NCBI RefSeq assembly: GCF_905171765.1
Contig: NC_053390.1
Location: 518,468,852-518,532,851, forward strand
DNA: 64,000 nt
Origin: Bufo bufo
Taxonomy: Eukaryota; Chordata; Amphibia; Anura; Bufonidae
Direction: 5' to 3'
Shown: piece by piece, positions 23,600 to 35,147 of the stretch
How positions within the stretch are numbered: position 1 is the stretch's first letter
Layout of the letters: each line of letters opens with the position of its first letter
Program-made: the position numbers and the translations under genes
The notes under the pieces: model-generated
What the model saw: only the letters and a program-made list of their open reading frames with translations
The model's database searches: none
What the model was told of the DNA's origin: nothing

Positions 23600-24800
23600 T
23601 GGCTAAGAAACTACACCCCTCAAGGTGGTCAAAACTGATTTTGCATACATTGTTAACCCTTTAGGTGTTGCACAAGAGTTATTGGCAAATGGGGAGGAAA
23701 TTTGAGAATTTCATTTTTTTGTCTAATTTTTCATTTTAACCCATTTTTTCCACTAACAAAGCAAGGGTTAACAGCCAAACAAGACTGTATCTTTATTGCC
23801 CTGACTCTGCCGTTTACAGAAACACCCAATATGTGGCCGTAAACTACTGTACGGCCACACAGCGGAGCGTAGAGTGAAAGGTGCGCCGTATGGTTTTTGG
23901 AAGGCTGATTTTTATGGACTGGTTTATTTACACCATGTCCCATTTGAAGCCCCCTGATGCACCCCTAGAGGAGAAACTCCCTAAAAGTGACCCCATCTAA
24001 GAAACTACACCCCTCAAGGTATTCAAAACTGATTTTACATACGTTGTTAACCCTTTAGGTGTTGCACAAGAGTTATTGGCAAATGGAGATGAAATTTGAG
24101 AATTTCATTTTTTTGCCTAATTTTCAATTTTAACCCATTTTTTCCACTAACAAAGCAAGGGTTAACAGCCAAACAAGACTGTATCTTTATTGCCCTGACT
24201 CTGCTGTTCACAGAAACACCCCATATGTGGCCGTAAACTACTGTACGGCCACACAGTGGGGCGTAGAGTGAAAGGTGCGCCGTTTGGTTTTTGGAAGGCA
24301 GGTTTTGCTGGACTGTTTTTTTGACACCATGTCCCATTTGAAGCCCCCCTGATGCACCCCTAGAGTAGAAACTCCATAAAAGTGACCCCATCTAAGAAAC
24401 TACACCCCTCAAGGTATTCAAAACTGATTTTACAAACTTTGTTAACCCTTTAGGTGTTGCACAAGATTTAATGGAAAATAGAGACACAATTTCAAAATTT
24501 CACATTTTTGGCAGATTTTCCATTTTAATATTTTTTTTCCAGTTACAAAGCAAGGGTTAACAGCCAAACAAAACTCAATATTTATGGCCCTGATTCTGTA
24601 GTTTACAGAAACACCCCATATGTGGTCGTAAACAGCTGTACGGGCACACGGCAGGGCGCAGAAGGAAAGGAATGCCATACGGTTTTTGGAAGGCAGGTTT
24701 TGCTGGACTGTTTTTTTTTACACCATGTCCCATTTGAAGCCCCCCTGATGCTCCCCCAGAGTAGAAACTCCAAAACAGTGACCCCATTTAAGAAACTAAG
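23600..24800. repeat. Tandem repeat, about 395-bp unit, three copies
   Basis: The phrase ctaagaaactacacccct recurs at 23602, 23998 and 24392, with a shortened fourth start at 24789. Units share tgttaaccctttaggtgtt and accatgtcccatttgaag. Copies differ by a few percent or more. The repeated minus-strand frames are by-products. Confidence 0.8.
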
Positions 24801-25710
24801 GGATAGGGTGGCAGTTTTGTTGGTACTAGTTTAGGGTACATGATTTTTGGTTGCTCTATATTACACTTTTTGTGCGGCAAGGTAACAAGAAATAGCTTTT
24901 TTGGCACGTTTTTTTGGGCGATTATCAGAGTAGGGTCTCATTTTTTGCGGGATGAGATGACGGTTTGATTGGCACTATTTTGGGGTGCATATGACTTTTT
25001 GATCGCTTGCTATTACACTTTTTGTGACGTAAGATGGCAAAAAATAGCTTTTTTTACACAGTTTTATTTTTTTTTTTTTTACGGTGGTCATCTGAGGGGT
25101 TAGGTCATGTGATATTTTTATAGAGCCGGTCGATACGGACGCGGCGATACCTAATATGTATACTTTATTTTTATTTATGTAAGTTTTACACAATGATTTC
25201 ATTTTTGAAACAAAAAAAATCATGTTTTAGTGTTTCCATAGTCTAAGAGCCATAGTTTTTTCAGTTTTTGGGCGATTATCTTGAGTAGGGTCTCATTTTT
25301 TGCGGGATGAGATGACGGTTTGATTAGTACTATTTTGGCGTACATGCGACTTTTTTGATCACTTTTATTACCTTTTTTGGGAAGTAAGGTGGGCAAAATT
25401 TCAATTTTCTCATAGTTTTTATTTTTTTATTTTTATGGCGTTCACCATGCGGGGAAAGTAACATGACCGTTTTATAGATCAGGTCGTTACGGACGCGACG
25501 ATACCTAATATGTGTACTTTATTTTATTTTTTTTATTTTTATTCAGTGATAAATGTTTTTTTTTTTTATCTTAACTTTTTTCACTTTTGTTTACATTTTT
25601 TTGACCCAGACCCACTTGGTTCTTGAAGATCCAGTGGGTCTGATGTCTGTATAATACAGTACAGAACCATATATAGGGCTCTGCACTGTATTTTACTTAC
25701 ACTTTGTCTG

Positions 25711-26275
25711 AACAGATCTCTGCTTTTAGCACAGATCTGTTCAGCACCATGGACAGCAGGACGCCTGAGCAGGCGTCCTGTTGCCATGGGAACCTTCCCC
25801 GTCTGCCACAACTTCGCAGACGGGGAAGGGTAAGCACAGGGCTGAGGGGGCTGTCGGGGGGCTCTCTCCCTCTCCATCGGGGGGCTGCAAAGGCACAGCA
25901 GCCCCCCGATGGAGAGGGAGGGAGCTCCCTGACCGATGACAGTTAACTTTTTCCATACAGCGGTCCATACGGACCGCGGTATGGAAAGGGTTAAACGGCT
26001 GACATCTGCACAGATGTCAGCCGTTTATACCAGGGTGCCAGCAATGTGCTGGCACCCTGGTATAACCACTAGAAGCCAACGATCGTTCATGGGGAGGCGG
26101 GCTGGGGATCGCGATCCCGCCAGGGCCCGCGGGGATCAGAAACTGCAAAAAGCGCAGCAAACCGCAGGTCTGAATTGACCTGCGGTTTGCTGCGATCGCC
26201 GATACGGGGGGGTCAAATGACCCCCCCCTGCATTGTTACGGGATGCCGGCTGAATGATTTCAGCCGGCATCCCGT
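25711..26275. repeat. Train of consecutive perfect hairpins
   Basis: Unrelated perfect stems follow one another: 25711-25719/25733-25741 (9 bp), 25757-25766/25771-25780 (10), 25793-25806/25816-25829 (14), 25866-25888/25898-25920 (23), 25993-26008/26011-26026 (16), 26026-26042/26048-26064 (17), 26154-26170/26177-26193 (17) and 26238-26253/26260-26275 (16). Open frames cross them on both strands and are not genes. Confidence 0.85.
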
Positions 26276-26397
26276 TCCGATTAACCCCCGCGGCGCCGGA
26301 ATTCCGATTTTAAGTCAGGACGTACCGGTACGTCCTGTGTCCTTAAGGACTCGGGAAATAGGGCGTACCGGTACGTCCTATGTCCTTAAGGGGTTAA

Positions 26398-26988
26398 GCC
26401 TGGGGTTAGTGCCGGTGGGAGATGGGAAATTGATGTCCAGCTGTTCTACCAGCACCTCGATATCACCTCCTTAGCCAGCCCCATCTCTCATTCATCCATT
26501 TCACACCACCTGAAATATCGTCTATTTAAGAAGAATCTGGGATAGCACTCCCAAAAAAATATATTTTACATTTACATAGTTTATAATCATAAAATGTATA
26601 TTCTATCAAATTTACATAATCCATCACAAAAAATATATTTTATCAATAAAAATATATCAATAAAACACAAAAAAAAGAATATAAAAAACTCCTTATAAAT
26701 AAACTGGATCGGGGGTAGGTACAACCCATAAGGAATGACAATCACTTTCCATTCAATCAATTATATTTATATTTTTTCTATATTTTTAACACCTCCTACA
26801 TAAATTTTTTGATATTCTTCCATGTTGATGTTTATTAATTTCTCATATCCACTATTAGTGTACTATTAAAACAACATTGTAAAGGTATGGCAAATGAGCC
26901 AGAACTACTATTAACCATTCCTGATGTAAAGGTATTATAAACGCATGACAGACGCACAAAAAACGCAACTGCGTTTTGATTGTGGATC
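26398..26988. repeat. End of PLE-2 body and inner right arm
   Basis: 26398-26492 is PLE-2 sequence after the stop codon, displaced by TTAA-1. From 26493 the right inverted arm begins. It includes the intact target site of PLE-1 (ggatcgggggtaggta, about 26706). It ends with ggatc (26984-26988), the left target copy of a solo LTR. Confidence 0.7.
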
Positions 26989-27519
26989 TGTCACGGATGG
27001 TGTTGCAGAAAGCTGGAACTTATAAATAAACATCCGACTGGCTTGATCCCAAACTAAGGAGCATATGGGTGAGCCCTATAAAACCCCTAGAGCTCTCCCT
27101 GACTGCTATGCCCATGCAAAGATCTTTATGGTAGATGATTGCATGTCCACGTACCTTATACTATCTGACACCTGAAAACCCTATAATAGTGAGGGGACAC
27201 GACCACCGGCTCCCTGCACTTAATACGGACGGAGTCAGGGTCACCTACAATCAAGCCAGCAAATAAATACAAATAAAGGAAACAGACTTATCTGAGGAAT
27301 CAGGAGAAGGAGCATCCCGCAGTGAACAACTCATCCAGGAAGAAGTATAAACCGCAAAGTGAGGCAGTATGGGAGGGAATATAAAGGGAGACAATCAGTG
27401 CAAATAGATGACAGCTGGGAGAAGGAAATGAGATGACAAAGTGAAACCAAAACAAAGAACTTCATGCAAGAGGTAGCGAAGAACGTCTAACAGACCTTCT
27501 CACACAGCTTGCGGTGACA
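26989..27519 (-). mobile_element. Solo LTR, Gypsy-2 family
   Basis: 531 bp with ends tgtcacgg and gcggtgaca, flanked by the 5-bp duplication ggatc (26984-26988, 27520-27524). It reads on the minus strand and matches the Gypsy-2 LTRs at 36669 and 41002. The other PLE-2 arm lacks it near 14040. It arose by LTR-LTR recombination (known mechanism). Confidence 0.88.
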
Positions 27520-28764
27520 GGATCACTTGTTTTTTACCCATTATTTTTTACTTTTTTAAATTTATTTCAATATGTTGTAATTCTGTACGTCAATCCTATT
27601 TATAATGCTGATTGAAATACATATATTTTAATATGTGACATATGGACTTGCTTGAACCTTGACCAAAGGAGGGAGTGTTTACGATCATAACAAGGATACA
27701 AAGATTCCAACTCCATTCCATATGTTACTTTATACTGAAGCTTTTTTCCCTCCCATAATTGACTCTTGCCTTTATAAGGAGTTTATCAACAGTATACTGT
27801 CCACCACTGATAAAGAAGCAGCTAGCTCCGAAACGCGTTTGGTGTAAGGACAGAGACAGTATATAGAAAATATTGCACCCAGTATCTTTACAATTTGGAT
27901 TGGATATAATCCCCACACTGGCAAATAGGAGCGCTCCATTACTCTGATTGACTATCAGCATTCAAGCGCAGAACAGACCGGGCGGACTTGATACCACGTG
28001 GGACGCCACGTGTGAAGCCGGTATAGCGCTACTACCAGAGGCTGCTGCGATACACCTGCATACTTCGCACACAAACCTCGGTGCTGCGTGAGACGCTGAT
28101 ATAGTGCAACTACCAGGGATCGCTGCGATACATCCAGACATCTGGCATATAAACTCCAAGCCGACGGATGAGTAATGTAGCCACCACTACATATGTCAAT
28201 TAATACCATAGAAAAAGTAATGTGAATATAACCATACATAACTATACAAAGAGACATTGAACTTATAACTGAAGCCTAAAGCAGCAACTATTATTTCTCC
28301 AAGTTAATCTATGCAAATATAAGAGGAACATACTGTATGACAACTTTCCATGTTAAGTGAGGAGGATTATACTCCCACCTGATCTTCATCTGATACCTGT
28401 ACCCCTTGTCCAGCATATATTTCTCTACTTGGAACATTGCCTGTTGAAGTACAATTTTATAAACAGAACACTGCTGCATTTTTATATTTTTTACCCTATT
28501 ACCTTATATTTTTTTACCCTATTCCCTTGCTTTTATTTGCTATTTTATTCTATTTTGATGTATTCAACAACTGATGCGGACCATTGATCCACACAATATA
28601 GTAATGGTCTTAATGCATGGGGTTACTGCATTATCTCATTCCAGACTATATTATATGTGTTGATCACTACTCCTTATCGGATCTTAAATAGGAGCAACTG
28701 TACAATCATGTTATGACAGATACTACACGAATAAGTATTTTGCCATGACACACTTTTTCATATG
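27520..28764. repeat. PLE-2 right arm, middle part
   Basis: Inverted copy of 13474-14040, 7315-7888 and 1340-1432. It preserves the empty sites of Gypsy-1 and Tc1-A. No gene. Ends with tttcatatg (28756-28764), the left target copy of PLE-3. Confidence 0.8.
27802..27844 (+). ncRNA. Hammerhead-like motif, PLE-2 right arm (core mutated)
   Basis: Stem I CACCA (27802-27806)/UGGUG (27840-27844), core CUGAUAA (27807-27813), a weak stem II, GAAA (27830-27833), CGCGU, U27839 at the cleavage position. G8 is A, as in the left arm, so the mutation was probably present in the source copy. Confidence 0.6.
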
Positions 28765-29027
28765 CGAATTGTTGATAGAGATGGCTCACCTACTAATCAA
28801 ATTATGGAATGGGTGCACCTACAAAAAAGATCCACCCAATCTTCTAAAGGATATTTGTAAAATAGGAAAATAGTAGGGCACACCTTTACTTAGCTGCACA
28901 TGGAGGATTGTTGGTACAATGTATTTATTTGGTAAAACGTTCAGACTAGGTGGTATACATAAAAACTATGTTTAAATGCAAAATTTCATATAATAAACAT
29001 ATAATAAAATAGACATATAATAAAACC

Positions 29028-31126
29028 AGTAGTGGGTTGTAGTGGCTCACTCCTTAGTAGTTACAGGGTGGTGCTGCAAGCTCATATATCGGGAATCACC
29101 CCAGCCTCTGTTAAAAAGTAAATGGAACAATGGAAAAATGGGCGAGCACTCATACACTTGGCAACCAAATTGACATATGCAGAAAATATTTATTGTTAAA
29201 TCCCCATAAAATTCAAGTAATAAAAATAATAAAAACTGTGTATTATAGCAATGACATACAAAAACTACAATCACATAAACTATAGTAGATATAATAGTAT
29301 AGTGGATATTGTATTGAATGCTAAAATATATGATAATAAAATATTCGATACTAGTCTATAGTCGATAAATTCACTGATATAAATCACACACCAAAAACTT
29401 CAAGTATTGTCCAGGTCTTATATATGCTGTTATTGTGAAGGGGGAGGTAATTCCTCTGTGAATCTATCTCAGATTGGGAAAATGAGTGTCACTTTAAATA
29501 TTGTAGGTGTATTTCCCCTGGGAACGTAGTGTATTCATAAAATGTCCACAGGAATCCTGATAATGTTGGAATAAAAAGTCTCTTATGGTATTTCCTTTTA
29601 AAGTCGAGGTAAACTTTAAATCAGTATTTGGCTTACCGTCTGGTGTCTGCTGTCTCCCTGTTGCTTGAGTGGAGCTTTAAATGTCTGCCGGCTTATTTGA
29701 TCGCTCCTTCCAACAAGCTGGTTCAAATTTCGCGGGAGTTCCAAAGATCGCGGGAGTTGACACTCTGTTCCGCAATTTCCTTTGGTACAGCTTTTCGACG
29801 ATAAAAGTAGTTGTTCCTTTACTGTAATTTTTTTTTACAGTAAACCCACCCTTCCTTCTCTATCAAATTCCAAGAATTTTATCAAATTCCAAGAATCCTA
29901 TAAATCTCCAATTTTCAAGATTCCTCAAATCCATTATAAATGTTGGGGAGTATTTATAGTTTTATATCTGGATTTTAATCTAAATAATTTGTTTAATAAT
30001 ATTTTATCATTAAAATGTGATTTTATAAGTGTTAGCAATTAGATATTAAGTTTATATTTCATACATCAGTATATCACACCAATTGGGACATCTGGGCAAA
30101 AAAACGCATGTGTCCCCAAAAAAACGCATGGAAACTGCAAGTAGAAAAAAAATAAAAAAAATTTCAATGCTGTATAGAATTATCCCCTGATTATGTGGGA
30201 GGATTTCCTGACCAATTGGGAACAGCATGAACAGCAGGTGTTTGAGAGTTGGGAAGTAATTAAGGAATGGATAAAAATGGAGGCCAGGCAGGCAGACACT
30301 TGACCACTGAGGAAGGGAGAGCGAATCTACCCGAAACGCGTATGGTGAAACAAGTGATGTACCTGTATTGAGAAGCCTCCGATAAAACTGTATGGCCATA
30401 CAGAGAAAAAAAAAGAAAATTTTTTTTTACAGTAAAGGAACAACTACTTTTATCGTCGAAAAGCTGTACCAAAGGAAATTGCGGAACAGAGTGTCAACTC
30501 CCGCGATCTTTGGAACTCTTGCGAAATTTGAACCAGCTTGTTGGAAGTAGCGATCAAATAAGCCGGCAGACATTTAAAGCTCCACTCAAGCAACAGGGAG
30601 ACAGCAGACACCAGACGGTAAGCCAAATACCAATTTAAAGTTTACCTCGACTTTAAAAGGAAATACCATGAGACTTTTTATTCCAACATTATCAGGATTC
30701 CTGTGGACATTTTATGAATACACTACGTTCCCAGGGGAAATACACCTACAATATTTAAAGTGACACTCATTTTCCCAATCTGAGATAGATTCACAGAGGA
30801 ATTACCTCCCCCTTCACAATAACAGCATATATAAGACCTGGACAATACTTGAAGTTTTTGGTGTGTGATTTATATCAGTGAATTTATCGACTATAGACTA
30901 GTATCGAATATTTTATTATCATATATTTTAGCATTCAATACAATATCGACTATACTATTATATCTACTATAGTTTATGTGATTGTAGTTTTTGTATGTCA
31001 TTGCTATAATACACAGTTTTTATTATTTTTATTACTTGAATTTTATGGGGATTTAACAATAAATATTTTCTACATATGTCAATTTGGTTGCCAAGTGTAT
31101 GAGTGCTCACCCATTTTTCCATTGTT
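29028..31126. mobile_element. PLE-4, short non-coding PLE inside PLE-3
   Basis: Flanked by a 13-bp repeat, atataataaaacc (29015-29027, 31127-31139). Left arm about 29127-29838 and right arm about 30425-31126 are inverted copies. The left tail is 29028-29126. The centre (29839-30424) has no coding sequence; it holds a short duplication of atcaaattccaagaat (29863-29900) and the stretch with the hammerhead. The arm family is the same as PLE-5 at 63050. Confidence 0.82.
30303..30346 (+). ncRNA. Hammerhead ribozyme motif, PLE-4 (complete core)
   Basis: Stem I ACCA (30303-30306)/UGGU (30343-30346). Core CUGAGGA (30307-30313). Stem II GGGAGA/UCUACCC with one bulged A (30315-30320, 30326-30332). GAAA (30333-30336), very short stem III A30336-U30341, A30342 at the cleavage position. 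All conserved core positions are present. This is the minimal type known from PLEs; activity is inference. Confidence 0.75.
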
Positions 31127-31139
31127 ATATAATAAAACC

Positions 31140-32411
31140 ATATATCACATAGAGGGTATAGTCTTTGTTGATCCTTAATGTATTTAGGTGGTGATCCCAA
31201 ATAGCAATATCCGTCCGGTGGCCTCACTACCCCAACAGGGTGAGGTATACTTGAATTAAAACTGATGATCAATAGAGTCCTCAGTAAGGTCAAACGTACT
31301 TACTCAGTTCAATCAATTACTTTATCTAATGTTCAGTGTAATACCTCAGGTATTACTGCTTGTATATACATTCAGCACTAGTCTACTCACTGTTCTGCTG
31401 AACTTGCCGGCTTTGCTGCGTCTATCGTGGCGTCCCACGTGTAGCTCGGTCGTTACAGGCAGTGGTCTGGTTTCCAGGAGTGTTCTCCACGGGTTTAGGG
31501 ATCCTCGGTAACTAATTGCGGATGTGCCGTACCAGTGATTCCCTGGTGATATTCTTGTGTAGGTAATAAATTAAGCGCAAGACGAGGTTTCACTGGAGAT
31601 GTAGATTTTCGGCATTTCCCTTGTGAATCGCGTTACCGATCCCTCTCCCTGTATGTTACTTGAAGCGCTTCAATTTTCCAGTCCTGTACTTTATTTCATG
31701 AGAATGTTGATCGTATTACCATACACGTTTCGGAGTTAACTAAGACTCCTTCCTCAGTGGTCATTTTTCTCATGAATGTGGTCAGTTTATATATCTTCCC
31801 AAATGTGGTTCAGGTTAATTTGATTGGGTTGTACTGAAGGTATGACATGGATTTCTGTGCAATCCTGGTTGGGATCTCATTGTGTTGAGTTGGATCATAT
31901 TTACCTTATTATTTTCTATGTAAAAAAAACGTATTCCTATATTGTTAAAATACATACAATTTAAAATTATTAAAAAATACATAGCTAAAATACAATGTCA
32001 GCTGAGTATATGTTAAAAATGGCATAGTATATTATTGCAATTTTTAATGAGGGTTGTAATCCATTATTATAAATGTATACTGTATTTTCTACATATCTAT
32101 TGCGATATATATTTCTTTCCATGCTTCTGTGGGCTAATGTACTTGTTTATACTGTGGCACACTGGCCATACATTTTTTGAAGATATCTTGAGCATATTTT
32201 GAACTTCCTCACGTTTATCCTGCGGTTAAGTTGTCTCAATGCGTTTTTCTTATTAATTGTTATCTCTAGATATTTCAGAATGTATCTATGTAAAATAATT
32301 TTCCTCTGTAATTGCTAACCTTATTTTTTTGCCATTTATTATTTAAAAAGTGTTTTTGATCATTTGTCGTATTATTCGTTATTAGAGGAACTGTTTGCCG
32401 GCAGACACCTC
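31140..32411. repeat. PLE-3 left arm, inner part
   Basis: Inverted copy of 33404-34705. Non-coding; the 60-codon frames that recur in both arms are repeat by-products. The junction word gaggaactgtttgccggcag marks its inner end. Confidence 0.82.
31718..31761 (-). ncRNA. Hammerhead ribozyme motif, PLE-3 left arm
   Basis: Minus-strand read: ACCA, CUGAGGA, stem II GGAGU/ACUCC, GAAA, CGUGU, A at the cleavage position, UGGU. The core is complete. It differs from the right-arm copy by one base in the stem III loop. Confidence 0.72.
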
Positions 32412-32511
32412 TCACTAGACACAGACTCACTAGACACAGTCCGTCAGTTAGATCGAAATACTTTTTTCAACACAAAAATACAAAATAGACCAGACAGACA
32501 AAGGAGATAAC

Positions 32512-33189
32512 ATGAGGATAATCCTACCATTTAATACACAACACAAAAAGGTGAGGTATATAATTCAAAAGCATTGGCACTATATAGAGAAGGATAAAGT
32601 AATAGGTCACTTGATACCACATTTTCCACAAGTCACGTTTACCAAGGCACCTAATTTGGGACTAATGGTGGCACCATCAATCCCCAAAATAAAGAACAAA
32701 TCACCACAGTCCATACAAAAATGGACAAACACTACTGGCTTTTTCAGATGTGGAAAATGTACGAGATGTAAAACCACCACATTCCCCAAAAAAACAATCT
32801 TAGTAAATTCCACCACAAACACTCACCAACACACGATAAAAGATATCCTCACATGTAACTCCAACAGTGTAATATATATCATACAGTGCCCGTGTAAAAG
32901 ACAATACGTAGGAAGTACTAAAAGAACACTTAAAGTTCGTATTGCAGAACACATCTCGAATATCAAGAAGGGCTACGAAAAACACACCTTATCAAATCAC
33001 TTTAAGGTCACACATAATCAAAACCCAAAGGGACTCACCTTCACAGCTTTAGAAAAAGTAGAGATAGACTGGAGGGGTGGTGATCATATCAAGAAAATGT
33101 CAAGGATAGAATCCAAATATATTTTTGAATTCAACACCTTCTTGCCAGCAGGACTAAACGCTATGATGGAAATCTTTGGGTTCCTTTGA
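32512..33189 (+). pseudogene. PLE-3 C-terminal fragment: zinc cluster plus GIY-YIG endonuclease (225 aa)
   Basis: An open frame covering only the last third of a PLE protein: a linker, a cysteine cluster (FRCGKCTRCK, about residue 81), then the GIY-YIG-type domain with IIQCPCKRQYVGSTKRTL and an R...H pair (RIAEHI), closing with PAGLNAMMEIFGFL. There is no RT; the left arm starts about 100 bp upstream. The apparent Met at 32512 is inside the former polyprotein. Open without stops, but a 5'-truncated remnant. Confidence 0.82.
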
Positions 33190-33403
33190 TGTCTTGAAAT
33201 GGGGGGGGGGGGTCCCCCACCGATGGAGGACCCGGGAGTTACTTCTCTGGGTTCCCCCTCTGTGAGGGGCCCTCCCTCCGTCCTACTATCTTCAACTCTC
33301 TAGGATTGGGGATTGCAACAAATATAAAGTACCCAAGAGCCTCGCAATATAATGTACTCACTTTTATGTTTCGAAAGGGTGTGGATCTGTCGGTCCCCTT
33401 GGG

Positions 33404-34880
33404 TGTCTGCCGGCAAACAGTTCCCCTAATAACAAATAATACGACAAATGATCAAAAACACTTTTTAAATAATAAATGGCATAAAAATAAGGTTAGCAAT
33501 TACAGAGGAAAATTATTTTACATAGATACATTCTGAAATATCTAGAGATAACAATTAATAAGAAAAACGCAGTGAGACAAAAAAAGTCACAAAAAACGCA
33601 ACTTAACCGCAGGATAAACGCGAGGAAGTTCAAAATATGCTCAAGATATCTTCAAAAAATGTATGGCCAGTGTGCCACAGTATAAACAAGTACATTAGCC
33701 CACAGAAGCATGGAAAGAAATATATATCGCAATAGATATGTAGAAAATACAGTATACATTTATAATAATGGATTACAACCCTCATTAAAAATTGCAATAA
33801 TGTACTATGCCATTTTTAACATATACTCAGCTGACATTGTATTTTAGCTACGCATTTTTGAATAATTTTAAATTGTATGTATTTTAACAATATAGGAATA
33901 CGTTTTTTTACATAGACAATAATAAGGTAAATATGATCCAACTCAAGACACTGAGATCCCAACCAGGATTGCACAGAAATCCATGTCATACCTTCAGTAC
34001 AACCCAATCAAATTAACCTGAACCACATTTGGGAAGATATATAAACTGACCACATTCATGAGAAAAATGACCACTGAGGAAGGAGTCTTAGTTAACTCCG
34101 AAACGCGTATGGTAATACGATCATCATTCTCATGAAATAAAGAACAAGATCGGAAAATTGAAGTGCTTCAAGTAACATACAGGGAGACGGATCGGTAACG
34201 CGATTCACAAGGGAAACGCCGAAAATCTACATCTCCAGTGAAACCTCGTCTTGCGCTTAATTGATTGCCTGCACAAGAATATCACCAGGGAATCACTGGT
34301 ACGGCACATCCGCAATTAGTTACCGAGGATCCCTAAACCCGTGGACAACACTCCTGGAAACCAGACCACAGCCTGGAACGACCGAGCTACACGTGGGACG
34401 CCACGATAGACGCAGCAAAGCCGGCAAGTTCAGCAGAACAGTGAGTAGACTAGCGCTGAATGTATATACAAGCAGTGATACCTGAGGTATTACACTGAAC
34501 ATTAGATAAAGTAATTGATTGAACTGAGTAAGTACGTTTGACCTTACTGAGGACTCTATTGATCATCAGTTTTAATTCAAGTATACCTCACCCCGTTGGG
34601 GTAGTGAGGCCACCAGACGGATATTGCTATTTGCACAGAGCCATTCTATTGGGATCACCACCTAAATACATTAAGGATCAACAAAGACTATACCCTCTAT
34701 GTGATATATGGTTTTATTATATGTCTATTTTATTATATGTTTATTATATGAAATTTTGTATTTAAACATAGTTTTTATGTATACCACCTAGTCTGAACGT
34801 TTTACCAAATAAATACATTGTACCAACAATCCTCCATGTGCAGCTAAGTAAAGGTGTGCCCTACTATTTTCCTATTTTAC
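33404..34880 (+). repeat. PLE-3 right inverted arm
   Basis: Inverted to 31140-32411 and 28857-29027. It carries the uninterrupted site of PLE-4 (tataataaaacc-like, about 34710). A putative poly(A) signal, aataaa, lies at about 34136, 23 bases after the hammerhead. Confidence 0.82.
34070..34113 (+). ncRNA. Hammerhead ribozyme motif, PLE-3 right arm (complete core)
   Basis: Stem I ACCA (34070-34073)/UGGU (34110-34113), core CUGAGGA (34074-34080), stem II GGAGU/ACUCC (34082-34086, 34095-34099), GAAA (34100-34103), A34103-U34108, A34109 at the cleavage position. Confidence 0.75.
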
Positions 34881-34884
34881 ACTA

Positions 34885-34997
34885 TTTCATATGTCAGTTT
34901 ATAGGCCCTATAAGTCTTACGTACAATTTGTTTGCTTTTTTACAATTAAAGAATAGTTTTTTTTTACCATAATAGATTGAAGCCCTTTGTGATTTTC
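34885..34997. repeat. PLE-2 right arm, outermost piece
   Basis: Inverted copy of 1210-1310 (shared tataggcc and gtacgtaagacttatagg). Begins with the right target copy of PLE-3. Confidence 0.78.
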
Positions 34998-35147
34998 AGA
35001 ACTGAGTTTTAGCTCACCAGCTTTAGGGATGAAAAAGTATTGTAAAAATAGAAAATGAATAAATAAAGTATATTAGAAAAATATTTTTTAGGGGGTTAGG
35101 GACAACATATTAAAAGTTAGTGTAAAAGTTTAGTTACTCTTTAAACT

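Larger units (their letters stand above)
23143..26393. mobile_element. TTAA-1: large non-autonomous TTAA element (piggyBac-like?)
   Basis: Flanked by TTAA at 23139-23142 and 26394-26397. The ends are ccccttaaggac and its inverted copy gtccttaagggg. There is no transposase; open frames are low-complexity. The left part has another possible nested repeat start (ttaaagggacactgacagg, 23171). The middle is a tandem of about 395-bp units, and the right part is a run of perfect hairpins. TTAA plus CCC-type ends suggests piggyBac, but Kolobok is possible. Confidence 0.65.
28765..34884 (+). mobile_element. PLE-3, 5'-truncated Penelope-like element with inverted arms
   Basis: Flanked by tttcatatg at 28756-28764 and 34885-34893. 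Left arm 28857-29027 plus 31140-32411; right arm 33404-34880; left tail 28765-28856. The short centre (32412-33403) keeps only the C-terminal coding third. PLE-4 interrupts the left arm. Both arms have hammerhead motifs with a complete core. Confidence 0.85.
1068..34997 (+). mobile_element. PLE-2, inverted-arm Penelope-like element carrying many nested insertions
   Basis: It is bounded by a 14-bp direct repeat, agaactgagtttta, at 1054-1067 and 34998-35011. Left-arm pieces are 1210-1432, 7315-7888, 13474-14308 and 21003-21198. Right-arm pieces, inverted, are 26493-26988, 27520-28764 and 34885-34997. The left end has a 142-bp tail (1068-1209) with no partner on the right. The centre holds a decayed RT/GIY-YIG reading frame (21203-23142). 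Once nested elements are subtracted, each interruption in one arm is continuous in the other. Inverted pseudo-LTRs and variable target duplications are known for PLEs; assignment to the Neptune-like group is inference. Confidence 0.8.
258..35147. mobile_element. Outer MITE, split by PLE-2 (pieces 258-1053 and 35012-35147)
   Basis: An inverted repeat of about 55 bp at 258-312 is matched at 35084-35143 (shared core ttagggacaacatat). The right end runs directly into TTAA; the left flank reads GTAA. With PLE-2 and the Harbinger-like MITE removed, the element is only about 430 bp and has no coding potential. The ends and the TTAA resemble T2/Kolobok-type amphibian MITEs. The inverted pair is clear; the family assignment is inference. 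This is the oldest layer of the first block. Confidence 0.5.

Noticed and set aside
258..35147. One giant DNA transposon with 35-kb spaced terminal inverted repeats (Maverick-like)
   Set aside because: The long inverted arms belong to PLE-2, with its own target duplication and RT/GIY-YIG frame. No polymerase B, integrase or capsid genes are present.
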